This document shows positions 27,101-36,240 of a DNA stretch of 64,000 bases, piece by piece. The stretch is from Bog-950 sp964615305 (GTDB lineage Bacteria > Bacteroidota > Bacteroidia > Chitinophagales > LD1), in NCBI GenBank assembly GCA_964615305.1, contig CAZTNA010000013.1, positions 1 to 64,000 on the forward strand, given 5' to 3'. The position numbers and the translations under genes are program-made. Under the pieces are notes generated by a model. That model had not been told where the DNA came from. It was given only the letters and a program-made list of their open reading frames with translations, and did no database searches. The number at the start of each line of letters is the position of its first letter. Position 1 is the first letter of the stretch.

Positions 27101-30100
27101 TTATCTGGTTTTTGGCTTAGATGAACGAATCTCCTGGAGTGTAACAATATTGTCTTCCGTTTCTTTCTTGGTACGCACCAAGTTTCCTTCGTTGTCGTAC
27201 TCATACATAGCTCCATAATTATTTTCATCAAGCATGGCCATCAACCGAAGTGTGCGCGGGTTGTAAACAAAAGTTTTCATCATGCTATTAAAGGGCTGAA
27301 TGCGCACATCATCATACCAGGCACGTGCACCCGGACTAAGTTCTATCGTTATGCTTCGCACATTAGCGGGGATATCAAACGTGGCGTTTATCTGCTGCCA
27401 TCCGTCAATGCTTTTCCCCTCGCGGCTTGCGGTTGTCAAAGTTGTTTCCGCCCCTGAGCTATTAGTGCACTTAATTTTTATTTCGCCACTTAAGCTGACA
27501 ATAGTTGATAATGTACCGGTTGGTATAAGAGGAACGTTGTTCAAAAGCATATTGCCGATATTCTGCAAAGTATTATTGCCACCGCTGCTCTCGGTAGTTC
27601 CAAAAGCACCGGAAGATGTTTCTTTACGAATCCATGCACTGAGAATATACTTCCCGGGCTGTGGGGTAAACGGCTGAATAAGATTGTTTTTCCTTGCCGT
27701 GAATGTTCCATCTGCAATAGGAACTGTTTCAGCTTCGGTGTATGCAAAAAAGTCACGTGTGAGTTGGGTAGTAGTGTTTACCTGCAAACTACTATTGCCT
27801 GTATGGCTGAAAGCTGAACTTATTTTTGCTGATGAAGTATCGAATTTAAAATGCGGAAGTATGGGACAGTCGTTCCATGGATTCGATGCCGCGTTTTTAT
27901 ATTGGTAATCTTCGAACCCATCAAAGGCAGTTGTGTAATAACGCGCATTAGCAGCCGCTAAAACCGGCAGAGAAAATCCATATCCAAATACTTCGCTACT
28001 GTAAATTCCTAAACTGTTTTTGCTTTCTAAGTTGCGGCCGTATGGGTCGTAAGTAGTTGCAGATGTTGCCAACTGCCAGTTAGGAATACTGCCGCTGTTT
28101 TGCATGGGCTGCGTGGGAGAATGAGGAGTGAAAAACGAATTGAAAGAACCGCTGAACGTTCCACCCGTAGCCACACTGCCTGTGCTTCGCTCGCTGCGGT
28201 AAGCATAGTCGGCTTTTTTGCGCCAGTTGCCATATATGCCACACACAAACGGATTTACTTTTCCGCTGTCCGAGGCAGCACAACTTACTTCGTCCTCACC
28301 TATATATCTTTCTTCGCAAAGCAGAAGAGGTAAGCACGATGAAGTAATGCGCACACGAGCGGAAGTGGTTGAAGGCACTAATGCATTTGTGTTTAAGTTA
28401 AACCCTCCACGGTAAGTAATTATTCCCAGTGCAGTATTAGCATCTTCGCATGTTGCGCGGTCGCTTGCATCTGCAAGAGAAAGGTCTATCGTAAAATTCT
28501 GAATTGAATCGGGAAATGGAGTGTTGCCATCTGCCATGCTCAACTTAATGCTGCAAGAAGTAGAATCGCTATTAATGATTTGCCATTCCATTTCTGTGCC
28601 TAAGCGCAGCGAATTCATCTTACGTGTGCCGCGGGACAAATTATTGTTGAGAAAAGTGGAGAAATCGCTATAATCATGTGAAGCATTTAAATCAACTCCG
28701 GTTTCGTTATAGTCGCCTTTGTTGAAGATGGCGCGAACAAAATTCTCCAATACTGTTTTGTAGCTCTTGCCCAACTTATCGGAGTAAGCCCTACAATTGC
28801 ATTGATACTGCGGCTGTGTAGCTGTAAATGCCGCATAAGTTTGCCATACATTGCTGTAAGTGGCTGCATTGGCATTAATAATTTGACTGGAAGGAATTGC
28901 AAAACGGTTTTCAGCCACGGGGTTAGTAAGTGTTTGCACACTTCCGGCATTTTCTGCCAGATGATTCCTGTTGCCACTGCGAAGTACTTCTACATAGTAG
29001 CTTCCATCGCGCGAAATACGTACACCCATTTCATCAATCAATGAGAGTGTTGTGGGTGTTACTTCCAGTACCCACGCTTTTTTAGGTGGTGCATCAGTAG
29101 TCAATCCCGGAATGCCAACAACACCTAGCACCGGAGAGTAATGGTGTATCAGAATTTCATCGCCTACACGAAATTTGCTGCTGTAATCAGCGAGAGCAGG
29201 AAGTGTAATAGAAAACTCTGCGCCTTGATTTTTGTAAGCTGCATCCATGCCTTTGTTGTTAGCAATCCAATAAGCTGGAATGTTTACTCCGTATTGTTTG
29301 CCGCCAAACTCGTTTAATGATTCGTTTACAATTGACGAACCGGTTTGCCTGTCGTAAAGTGTGGTGCTTACACTTACATTGGCTCCGTTGCTATACGATT
29401 CTACTCTGTCTAAAATTCCGCTCTTGTGAATTACTTTAGTAAACGTTAGGGCGCGATAGCGCTTCAACACATAATTCATTTGCGGATAAATTCCGGGTAT
29501 AAAAACCGGAATTACCGAAGCCATAAACCCATCGGTGTTTACTTCTACTCCGCGTCCAAAAGTTTCTTCCACACTTTCGCGAGCATCGGTATAAATTTCG
29601 TAATCAACCCCAAAATCCTGGTAGCGGGTAGCCCCTGTTTCACCATCTACTACAGATACATAATTGTTCAACTGATTACCTGTTGACTTATAAAAAAACT
29701 GTTGCCCCGAAATAGGATTTACTGAATCGGTTTCCTGAAAAACTTTTACTGATTTTTCTTTACCGTGCATGTTGTTCAGCTGCACACTTATACCTTGCGA
29801 CACGGTGGCTTGTTTCTCATAATAGAAAGGCGGGAACGGAACCTCCTTAGGATTTACCTGCAAATTGGTTCGGTAAGTAAAGCTTGGAAAATCTTTAGCT
29901 GTGTAAAACTCGTGTGTGGTAAACCCAGTAGCGTTCTTAGTTACGTTAGCGTTTTGCAGGTTGCGCACTTTCACTTTGCTATAACCAACCCCAGCCCCGG
30001 GGTAAAATATTTTACCCAGCGGGCCAACCTGATACAAACTAACATCAATACTCAATGGTTTTTCAATGCTGTATCTTGTTGGAAGCGAAAACGGATTTTC

Positions 30101-33100
30101 ATCGGCATTAGTAGTAGGTTCGTAAGAAACCACACCGCTGCTTACTTTTGTTTCTACACCACCAATGTTTGCTGTGGTAGTATAAAAATACTCCGTGCCA
30201 TAAACAGATGAAGTGTTAGGCACTCCACTCATACTTGCCCAGTTGTCGTTGGTGGTAATTTTCTTTACGCGTGCACCGCCACCATACTTCATTAACAGCG
30301 GAGTGTTTAAGCGGATTTTGCTTTTGCCCACTTCAATTTTTTGTGCATGACCATGATTGCGCAAGAGCGTGTTCGGGTCGCTGAAAAATTCGCCCATAGC
30401 AGCCATTGTATTTACAGCGGCCTCGGCAAATTGTAATGGGTCGGCCTCGCCATCCATAGGACTAGGGTCGTTGTAAATAAGTTCCGGCATGCTCTTCCTT
30501 ATCTTTTGCCAAGCCGTTTTTGCAAATGGGTGCACACCATTTTCATCCGGGGTATTCCCATCGCCATTTACTAATAACGGAAGTTTAACCCATGCATAAC
30601 GGTAAGTGCCCGTAGTGCCACCGGTACAAAAACCATAATCGGTGTTGTAAGTGGCAAGATTCACGGGCACAAAACCATCTACTTTTTCTACTGCATGTAC
30701 ATCGCCACCTGTAGGGTACGAACGTGCTGCTAAATCTATTTGTGCTGAAAAGAAGAGTTCATCAATACCAGTGATGTAAGAACGAAGTTCATCGGCATTG
30801 GCAGTTGGGCGCTTCAATTCAAATTTCAGATACCGGTATTTATCATCACCGTTATAAAGTCCCCTTTCACCTAAATCAACTTCTGTAGGAATAGCATCCT
30901 TGTCCCTTTCGAGTGAAACTGCTTTAAGCTGAAACATTTCCATAGCCACCTTATCTTGCACATAGGCGTAGTCATCTGTTTCGTAGGTTATTTCCATAGC
31001 ACTGCCTTCGGGAGTTTTAATTCCTGTAAGCAACCATGCAGAAGCATAAGAGTCAGCAGTTTCGCGACTTAGTTTGGCATAGGTAGAAGCATCATCTTCT
31101 TCGGCAGATTTATCTAAGTAATTTCCCCATTTGTCAACCTTCTTTGGGTTGTAGTTAGGGTTAGTGTTGCTGTAAGAAAACACATATTGGCTCAGTTTCC
31201 CTTTCTCGGAATTGCCGTAGGTGAAATAAATTTTTGTGAGGGTGAGTTTGCCTGTATCTTCTGAAACAGCATTAGGCACTTTCTTGCAAAGGGTGTAATC
31301 GTATTCAAAAAACACTTTTTTAAGCGGTACTGCCTGGCTGCCTTTTTCTAACAATTCACTTTTACTGTAAAGCACAATAGAATCGAGCTTGCTTAAACGC
31401 GAACGCGAATCATTTCCTCCGTTTTCGTCTAATGCTGCTAGTGCATCTTTGCGCTCTGAGTAATAAAATTCGGCTTCGTAATTTTTGGTTTCAATAGAAT
31501 GTACATTCCAAACTTCTTTTACGCCATAGCTGTAATGTGCTTTGTTATCATGAGCATCGCTCTTGGTTCCTTCCTGAAAAAACGCTTTGTTTTTTTGCAT
31601 AGGCATACGCCACATATAACTTGCGTTTGTTTGCGTGTAGTTGATACGTGTGTAGTTTCCCAAATCATCGCTGGTAAGTCCGTTACCGGTAAGGTCAACA
31701 TAGTCATCACTTAACACTCCGGTAAGCATCCAGGCATACGGATATGCAGGAGTTGTTTCGGCTTCAAAAAAATTATCGAACCCGCGCCTGTTCCTGATAG
31801 TGTTATCCTGACCGGGGACATAGTCAATCATCTTTTTTCCATCAGGGGTTGCATCGGTACGGCTGATGTTAAACGAAACATCTCTTGAGTACAGATTATA
31901 TGCAGGCAGTCCATATACATACCGCACGCCATCGTTGCGCGTTACGGTTACTTCGCTCATGTGATGGTCGGCACGGTAAGCAGCTGTTCGATTGATTTTG
32001 CGAACCCATATAGCATTGCTTGCTGCACGAGTTGCAGTAACGCCTTGCTTGTAACTAATTAGTTGTTTTTCTACACCATTATGTGCTGCTTGCCATGCAT
32101 TTTGATAGCTAAATAATGTATTTCGCGGCTCACGATTTTTACGAAGAATTTTTGTGGCGTCAAGTTCGCGAGGCGGTTGAGTGCCTGTGCTTATTATCTT
32201 GTTGGTGGTAGTGCCGTTGTTATTTACCTCTGCACAAATAGGGTAGTAACTACCCATATTTGCAAACTGCTCAGGATTTGCCATAGCAGTGGCCTCGCCC
32301 ATATTTTTAAAATACACAGCTTCGTACAGTCCGGTATCGCTAGTAAATGCAAAGGGCTGGGCAAAGGTGTTTCCCTCTTGCCATTTTTTTGTTCGCCCGT
32401 TCATGGTGGTTAGTTTAAAATCGCCTCCGAACTTTACCAACTGACCAAGCCCTACTTCAAACCCACCGGCTACGTTGTTATTGTTTTGTGTTTTCAGCGG
32501 GTCGTGCAGAGTGCCAATGTCGTTTCTGAACGGACGAAAACTTCCGCCTACTCCCTGACCATTTACTGTATAGATATCGTGTGTAAAACAAGTTACCGGT
32601 AAGTTTGGGCGTTCGGCAATAAACGCACCATCGTTATCACGGTTAAAATCCAACAAATTTCTGCCATTCGAAGAATTTTGAGAATAGATGTAACCGTACG
32701 CAGGCATAGAATCAATATGAGTAGCCAACGATTGAATGCTGGCACTGCCTGCTATAGCACCGCTCAAGTGCATGAGCGTAACTTCACCGCCAAGTTTAAA
32801 TGAAAATTCACCTCCTAAAGTTTTCAGAGGCATATCATAAGTAGGCGTGTAAGAAGGTGAGGCAAACGAAACCGGGAATTTAAAGTTTACACTTTGCCCA
32901 CCTTCACGAACACGGTCATTGGTATATTGCATGCCGGGCACACGGTGCTTTCGAGAACCGCTGAAACCTGCTCCGAAGGTAAGCGACTTTAACCCCTCGC
33001 GTGATGTAACTCCCAGCCCAATTCCTGTGCCTACACCAACGGTGTGTTCCCCTTCTTTCAATTTACCACTTAGCGAACCATTAGCATTGAAACTAGCACC

Positions 33101-33700
33101 TCCCTTATTGCTTATGCCCACGCCAAAATCCATTGAGCCACTCAGGTTTACATCGCCACAGTCGGCTGAAAATTTTTGTGTCTGGCTCATGCCCAAACCA
33201 ATTTCCCAACCATCGTAATTGCTGCGCGAAATAGTGGTGCTGAAACTATTGCCGAGTTTTGCAAAATCGAATCCGGTAAACTCACTGGCAAAACTCATAT
33301 CTACCCCAACTTCTGTTTTCGGTTTTATGTTCATCTCTTTTTCCACTTTGTCTCCACTAAAATCATCAGGCAAGCCACGCACATCACGGCTGATAGATCC
33401 CACATCTAAATTCCAGCCAAGGCCTACACATGTAGCATCGGCTTCCATATTTACGCCACTGCTGTTGTAAGAAATAGAAACCGGATACCCGCCTACATCA
33501 AGAAGTGGAATATTGTAACTAAAATCTCCGGTAAATAGATTGACCAATTGTTGCTCACCTGCCTGTGAAAACTGCTGTACTTCAGGTACTGACGGCCCAC
33601 CGGTAAGCGCTAGTGTATGCATAGGCAAAATCATTTCGAGCAATTGAACGCTCGCCAGCATCAATGCTATCTTCTTCACATGTTTTCTAATTTGCTTCAT
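27101..33700 (-). CDS. Giant exported SpvB/TcB-like YD-repeat protein
   Basis: A 2199-residue protein. A basic N-terminus and hydrophobic stretch (KKIALMLASVQLLEMILP) act as export signal. Residues 36-115 (NLFTGDFSYNIPLLDVGGYP, then SISYNSSGV and GLGWNLDVGSISR) match the start of SpvB and TcB-type shell proteins. Next come Gly-rich amphipathic strands (about 160-330) resembling barrel or shell strands, and long YD-like beta repeats. A C-terminal YD unit (AMYEYDNEGNLVRTKKE) closes it. It has no RHS core cleavage motif of its own. It lies 16 bases after a small secreted protein and one base before the RHS-core gene; the order SpvB-like then RHS-core is that of TcB and TcC. I infer the two could close one shell together. 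Confidence 0.82.
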   Translation of the reverse strand: MKQIRKHVKKIALMLASVQLLEMILPMHTLALTGGPSVPEVQQFSQAGEQQLVNLFTGDFSYNIPLLDVGGYPVSISYNSSGVNMEADATCVGLGWNLDVGSISRDVRGLPDDFSGDKVEKEMNIKPKTEVGVDMSFASEFTGFDFAKLGNSFSTTISRSNYDGWEIGLGMSQTQKFSADCGDVNLSGSMDFGVGISNKGGASFNANGSLSGKLKEGEHTVGVGTGIGLGVTSREGLKSLTFGAGFSGSRKHRVPGMQYTNDRVREGGQSVNFKFPVSFASPSYTPTYDMPLKTLGGEFSFKLGGEVTLMHLSGAIAGSASIQSLATHIDSMPAYGYIYSQNSSNGRNLLDFNRDNDGAFIAERPNLPVTCFTHDIYTVNGQGVGGSFRPFRNDIGTLHDPLKTQNNNNVAGGFEVGLGQLVKFGGDFKLTTMNGRTKKWQEGNTFAQPFAFTSDTGLYEAVYFKNMGEATAMANPEQFANMGSYYPICAEVNNNGTTTNKIISTGTQPPRELDATKILRKNREPRNTLFSYQNAWQAAHNGVEKQLISYKQGVTATRAASNAIWVRKINRTAAYRADHHMSEVTVTRNDGVRYVYGLPAYNLYSRDVSFNISRTDATPDGKKMIDYVPGQDNTIRNRRGFDNFFEAETTPAYPYAWMLTGVLSDDYVDLTGNGLTSDDLGNYTRINYTQTNASYMWRMPMQKNKAFFQEGTKSDAHDNKAHYSYGVKEVWNVHSIETKNYEAEFYYSERKDALAALDENGGNDSRSRLSKLDSIVLYSKSELLEKGSQAVPLKKVFFEYDYTLCKKVPNAVSEDTGKLTLTKIYFTYGNSEKGKLSQYVFSYSNTNPNYNPKKVDKWGNYLDKSAEEDDASTYAKLSRETADSYASAWLLTGIKTPEGSAMEITYETDDYAYVQDKVAMEMFQLKAVSLERDKDAIPTEVDLGERGLYNGDDKYRYLKFELKRPTANADELRSYITGIDELFFSAQIDLAARSYPTGGDVHAVEKVDGFVPVNLATYNTDYGFCTGGTTGTYRYAWVKLPLLVNGDGNTPDENGVHPFAKTAWQKIRKSMPELIYNDPSPMDGEADPLQFAEAAVNTMAAMGEFFSDPNTLLRNHGHAQKIEVGKSKIRLNTPLLMKYGGGARVKKITTNDNWASMSGVPNTSSVYGTEYFYTTTANIGGVETKVSSGVVSYEPTTNADENPFSLPTRYSIEKPLSIDVSLYQVGPLGKIFYPGAGVGYSKVKVRNLQNANVTKNATGFTTHEFYTAKDFPSFTYRTNLQVNPKEVPFPPFYYEKQATVSQGISVQLNNMHGKEKSVKVFQETDSVNPISGQQFFYKSTGNQLNNYVSVVDGETGATRYQDFGVDYEIYTDARESVEETFGRGVEVNTDGFMASVIPVFIPGIYPQMNYVLKRYRALTFTKVIHKSGILDRVESYSNGANVSVSTTLYDRQTGSSIVNESLNEFGGKQYGVNIPAYWIANNKGMDAAYKNQGAEFSITLPALADYSSKFRVGDEILIHHYSPVLGVVGIPGLTTDAPPKKAWVLEVTPTTLSLIDEMGVRISRDGSYYVEVLRSGNRNHLAENAGSVQTLTNPVAENRFAIPSSQIINANAATYSNVWQTYAAFTATQPQYQCNCRAYSDKLGKSYKTVLENFVRAIFNKGDYNETGVDLNASHDYSDFSTFLNNNLSRGTRKMNSLRLGTEMEWQIINSDSTSCSIKLSMADGNTPFPDSIQNFTIDLSLADASDRATCEDANTALGIITYRGGFNLNTNALVPSTTSARVRITSSCLPLLLCEERYIGEDEVSCAASDSGKVNPFVCGIYGNWRKKADYAYRSERSTGSVATGGTFSGSFNSFFTPHSPTQPMQNSGSIPNWQLATSATTYDPYGRNLESKNSLGIYSSEVFGYGFSLPVLAAANARYYTTAFDGFEDYQYKNAASNPWNDCPILPHFKFDTSSAKISSAFSHTGNSSLQVNTTTQLTRDFFAYTEAETVPIADGTFTARKNNLIQPFTPQPGKYILSAWIRKETSSGAFGTTESSGGNNTLQNIGNMLLNNVPLIPTGTLSTIVSLSGEIKIKCTNSSGAETTLTTASREGKSIDGWQQINATFDIPANVRSITIELSPGARAWYDDVRIQPFNSMMKTFVYNPRTLRLMAMLDENNYGAMYEYDNEGNLVRTKKETEDNIVTLQEIRSSKPKTR

Positions 33701-33716
33701 ACGATATGATTTTTAT

Positions 33717-34862
33717 TTAGCGTAAAAATTTGAATCGAGCTTTTTGAATATTACCCTTTAGATCTATGGTTTGCAGTTCATAATAATTTCCGCTTTGCAG
33801 TTTGCCACTCGTCTTCACATCAATGCTGTAGTAGTTGTAACCGTAGCCGGCATCCAGCACTTGCTTATCTACCACCTGCTGACGAGCGTCAAGCACCTGA
33901 TAACCCACTTTGTCTTGCTGTAAGTTGTTTACAAACACAAAATTCATTTTACCACCCGCAATTACACTGTAGTCAGAGCCGGTTTTCTTTTTCAATTCCA
34001 TGTAAGGTATGCCTGGCTTAGGAGGATTCTTTGTTACCGAAGTTTTCTTTTTCGTGGTGTCGATACCCAGCACCAAAGAATTGGTTTTGCAGTACACAAA
34101 ACTCCATAGCTCGCTGGTAGCTACTGTCTGATTGTTTACTTCAGCTGAAACCTTCCAGGCGTAGCGATACCCCGGCCGCAGGTTACGTGCATTTATTCCG
34201 TATTGGCTAATAGGAGTGGTAATTCCTTTTTTCTCATAATAAGGTTGGTTGGTTTGCACTGAACTAAAAACAGTTTGTATGTTCTGCAATTCGTAGAGTG
34301 TAAGTGTGTACGTAAACTGCTGGCCATTGTTAGGCACCGGTGGTAACCAACTAAAAAACGGGTAGGGTTCGCAGATAGTGTCATTATTTTCGGGAGCTAC
34401 TAAAACAGGTGGAGAAAAATAATCAGCCGCAAAATTCAAGCAGTTTGTTCCAAGTTCTGTGCTGTCAATGACCGAAAATGCAGTTATGCAAATTTCGTAG
34501 TCACCGGCAGGCAACCCATTTGTTTGAATAGCATACTGGCGCAATGCCTGATTTTCGAAAAGTGTTTTGTATGGTTCGAGGCCTACATAGTACTGTGTGC
34601 TGAATGTGGTTACGCCCGGTAAAATTTCTCTTCCGAATGAGCGAGCTTCATACACTTTGCCCATACTTGCTTCGTTGGCAATTCCATAAAAGTAAACCTG
34701 CAGCGGCTGGCTTGTAGTGTTGTTAACAAGCACCTTCCATTCATCTCTACGCGCCAAAGTATATTCGCTACCGGGAATAATGGTAATTTGAATTTGTTGA
34801 GCATGGGTAGAGATGAACATCAACCACAGTAAAGAGAGAACAAAAAACTTTTCACTTTTCAT
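33717..34862 (-). CDS. Secreted Ig/FnIII-like protein of the RHS operon
   Basis: A 381-residue protein with a signal peptide ending ISTHAQ. Residues ~25-130 form a domain whose pattern LPAGDYEICITAFSVIDSTE, followed by LGTNC, closely parallels the N-terminus of the coiled-coil barrel protein at 16905-19571. A fibronectin-like domain follows (about 145-255; PYPFFSWLPPVPNNGQ ... YRYAWKVSAEV), then a final beta domain (GKLQSGNYYELQTIDLKGN). It is 16 bases upstream of the SpvB-like gene and 43 bases after the beta-helix lipoprotein. Likely a structural or docking subunit of the same envelope machine; no enzyme motif is seen. Confidence 0.7.
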   Translation of the reverse strand: MKSEKFFVLSLLWLMFISTHAQQIQITIIPGSEYTLARRDEWKVLVNNTTSQPLQVYFYGIANEASMGKVYEARSFGREILPGVTTFSTQYYVGLEPYKTLFENQALRQYAIQTNGLPAGDYEICITAFSVIDSTELGTNCLNFAADYFSPPVLVAPENNDTICEPYPFFSWLPPVPNNGQQFTYTLTLYELQNIQTVFSSVQTNQPYYEKKGITTPISQYGINARNLRPGYRYAWKVSAEVNNQTVATSELWSFVYCKTNSLVLGIDTTKKKTSVTKNPPKPGIPYMELKKKTGSDYSVIAGGKMNFVFVNNLQQDKVGYQVLDARQQVVDKQVLDAGYGYNYYSIDVKTSGKLQSGNYYELQTIDLKGNIQKARFKFLR

Positions 34863-34905
34863 TTGAGTGGTTTTAAATTGTGGTGTTCATTGATGTGCAC
34901 CGAAA

Positions 34906-36126
34906 TTACTCAGCATAGTAGTTTCCACTGGCATTTCCGCTGTATGTTACCGACCCGGGAACTGTAACACCCGGAGACCCCAGCGTTACCCAAATACCCC
35001 ATGCACCACTGTTTGATATTGTGCTGTTTGCAATAGTAAATGTTCCGTTGCTCCAGGCTCCGGCATGTAAATTGGCTTTTTTCTGAGTGGCACCTGTGTA
35101 AGACGATGATCCGCCATAACTTATATCGGCATAAGAAATCTGGTTGTTTGGGTTAGTGCTTTGAAAGGCAATTCCTTTCCAAGTGCCAGGTAGGGCTGTT
35201 TCACCGGTAAATACAATGCGCTCCGATGCTGTGCCATTTGCCTTTAACCATGAGCCTGTGGCATAGTCGCCCGTACAAAGCCCGGCATCGTTAGCAAATT
35301 GAAGTGTACTGCCGGGTTCAATAGTCAGGTTTCCGTTCTGTATGTCGTAACCAATTGATACCACGTTTTCAATAAAGTATGGAACCGCCATTTTCTTCCA
35401 GGCATGTGTGCCGAATAAATTCCCTCCGCGGAAAAGTATCTTGTTTTTGGTATTGCCAGTATAGGTTGAAACGTTACCATCAAGCAAATTGCCCAATGAT
35501 GCTATAGCTGATATGGGGTAGTTCAAATTGTCTGTAAAATTATTACTGCTAAAGTTAGAAATGGGGCATACATCATCTGTGTCAAGACCATCAATTAGCA
35601 ATCCATCTTTTAAGCTTTTTGAAATGGTGCTGTTGGTCAGTTTTAATCTGGCTGTAAGGTTAACACGTATGTTAGCCATTTTACCTGTGCTGCCATCAAA
35701 ACTTGAGTTGCCGGCATGGCTTACGGTGCAATACGAAATTTCATTGAGCACACTGCTGCTGCGTATGTAAATACCTTTCCAAACTCCCGCAGCAGCTACA
35801 TCGCCTGCAAAACTAATAGGCGCTGCTGCGGTTCCGGCAGCTACTAATGTGCCAGCAGTTTCAACAATAATTCCGGAGTTTGTTTTACATTGAATGGTAA
35901 CTCCGGGCTTAATAGTAAGTTTGGCGTTTACTGTTATGGCGCAGTCGAGAATGTAGTCAATGCCATCACCTCTGTCTTCCCAGGTGGCATCAAGGTTTAC
36001 ATCATTACAGCCAATAACAATCGGTACAGGGTTTATGGGTTGGTTTTTGTTTTTGCAGGCAGATACATAAACTGTCATAATCATGATGGTAAGTAATGAA
36101 AGCGGAGAAAAAGGTTTAGTATTCAT
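34906..36126 (-). CDS. Right-handed beta-helix lipoprotein
   Basis: A 406-residue lipoprotein (lipobox VYVSAC, Cys24). The mature part consists of two rounds of parallel beta-helix-like repeats, each with the landmarks GTLVAAGTAAAPISFAG / GVWKGIYIRSSSVLNEISYC and GSWLKANGTASERIVFTGET / GTWKGIAFQSTNPNNQISY. This arrangement is common in Bacteroidota surface proteins with a polysaccharide-lyase-like fold, but I see no catalytic residues that would argue for a lyase. It is probably the first gene of the RHS operon: same strand, 43 bases before the next gene, with a divergent gene upstream. Confidence 0.75.
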   Translation of the reverse strand: MNTKPFSPLSLLTIMIMTVYVSACKNKNQPINPVPIVIGCNDVNLDATWEDRGDGIDYILDCAITVNAKLTIKPGVTIQCKTNSGIIVETAGTLVAAGTAAAPISFAGDVAAAGVWKGIYIRSSSVLNEISYCTVSHAGNSSFDGSTGKMANIRVNLTARLKLTNSTISKSLKDGLLIDGLDTDDVCPISNFSSNNFTDNLNYPISAIASLGNLLDGNVSTYTGNTKNKILFRGGNLFGTHAWKKMAVPYFIENVVSIGYDIQNGNLTIEPGSTLQFANDAGLCTGDYATGSWLKANGTASERIVFTGETALPGTWKGIAFQSTNPNNQISYADISYGGSSSYTGATQKKANLHAGAWSNGTFTIANSTISNSGAWGIWVTLGSPGVTVPGSVTYSGNASGNYYAE

Positions 36127-36172
36127 ATTGTGTTTGTTTTGTGTTGTAAAAATGTGCAGAGTTTAGTGTCTG

Positions 36173-36224
36173 ACGAAATTGAATTTCGTTACTCTGTGAT
36201 AAAAAAGTAGCTTTAATCAGCTAC
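36173..36224. repeat. Two inverted repeats between divergent genes
   Basis: ACGAAATT-G-AATTTCGT (36173-36189) is a perfect palindrome with a one-base centre, enclosed by CAGAGT (36157-36162) and ACTCTG (36191-36196). A second hairpin GTAGCT-6-AGCTAC lies at 36207-36224. They sit between the start of the RHS operon (36126) and the divergent gene at 36241, so they may be operator sites or leader hairpins. No binding protein is identified. Confidence 0.45.
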
Positions 36225-36240
36225 AAGATGCATAATAAAG

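Noticed and set aside
27100..27231. Longer start for the RHS protein
   Set aside because: It would overlap the upstream gene by 131 bases and push the signal peptide inside; the ATG at 27099 leaves a one-base gap.
34906..36126. Polysaccharide lyase
   Set aside because: Beta-helix repeats are visible but no lyase catalytic residues or carbohydrate-degradation neighbours.
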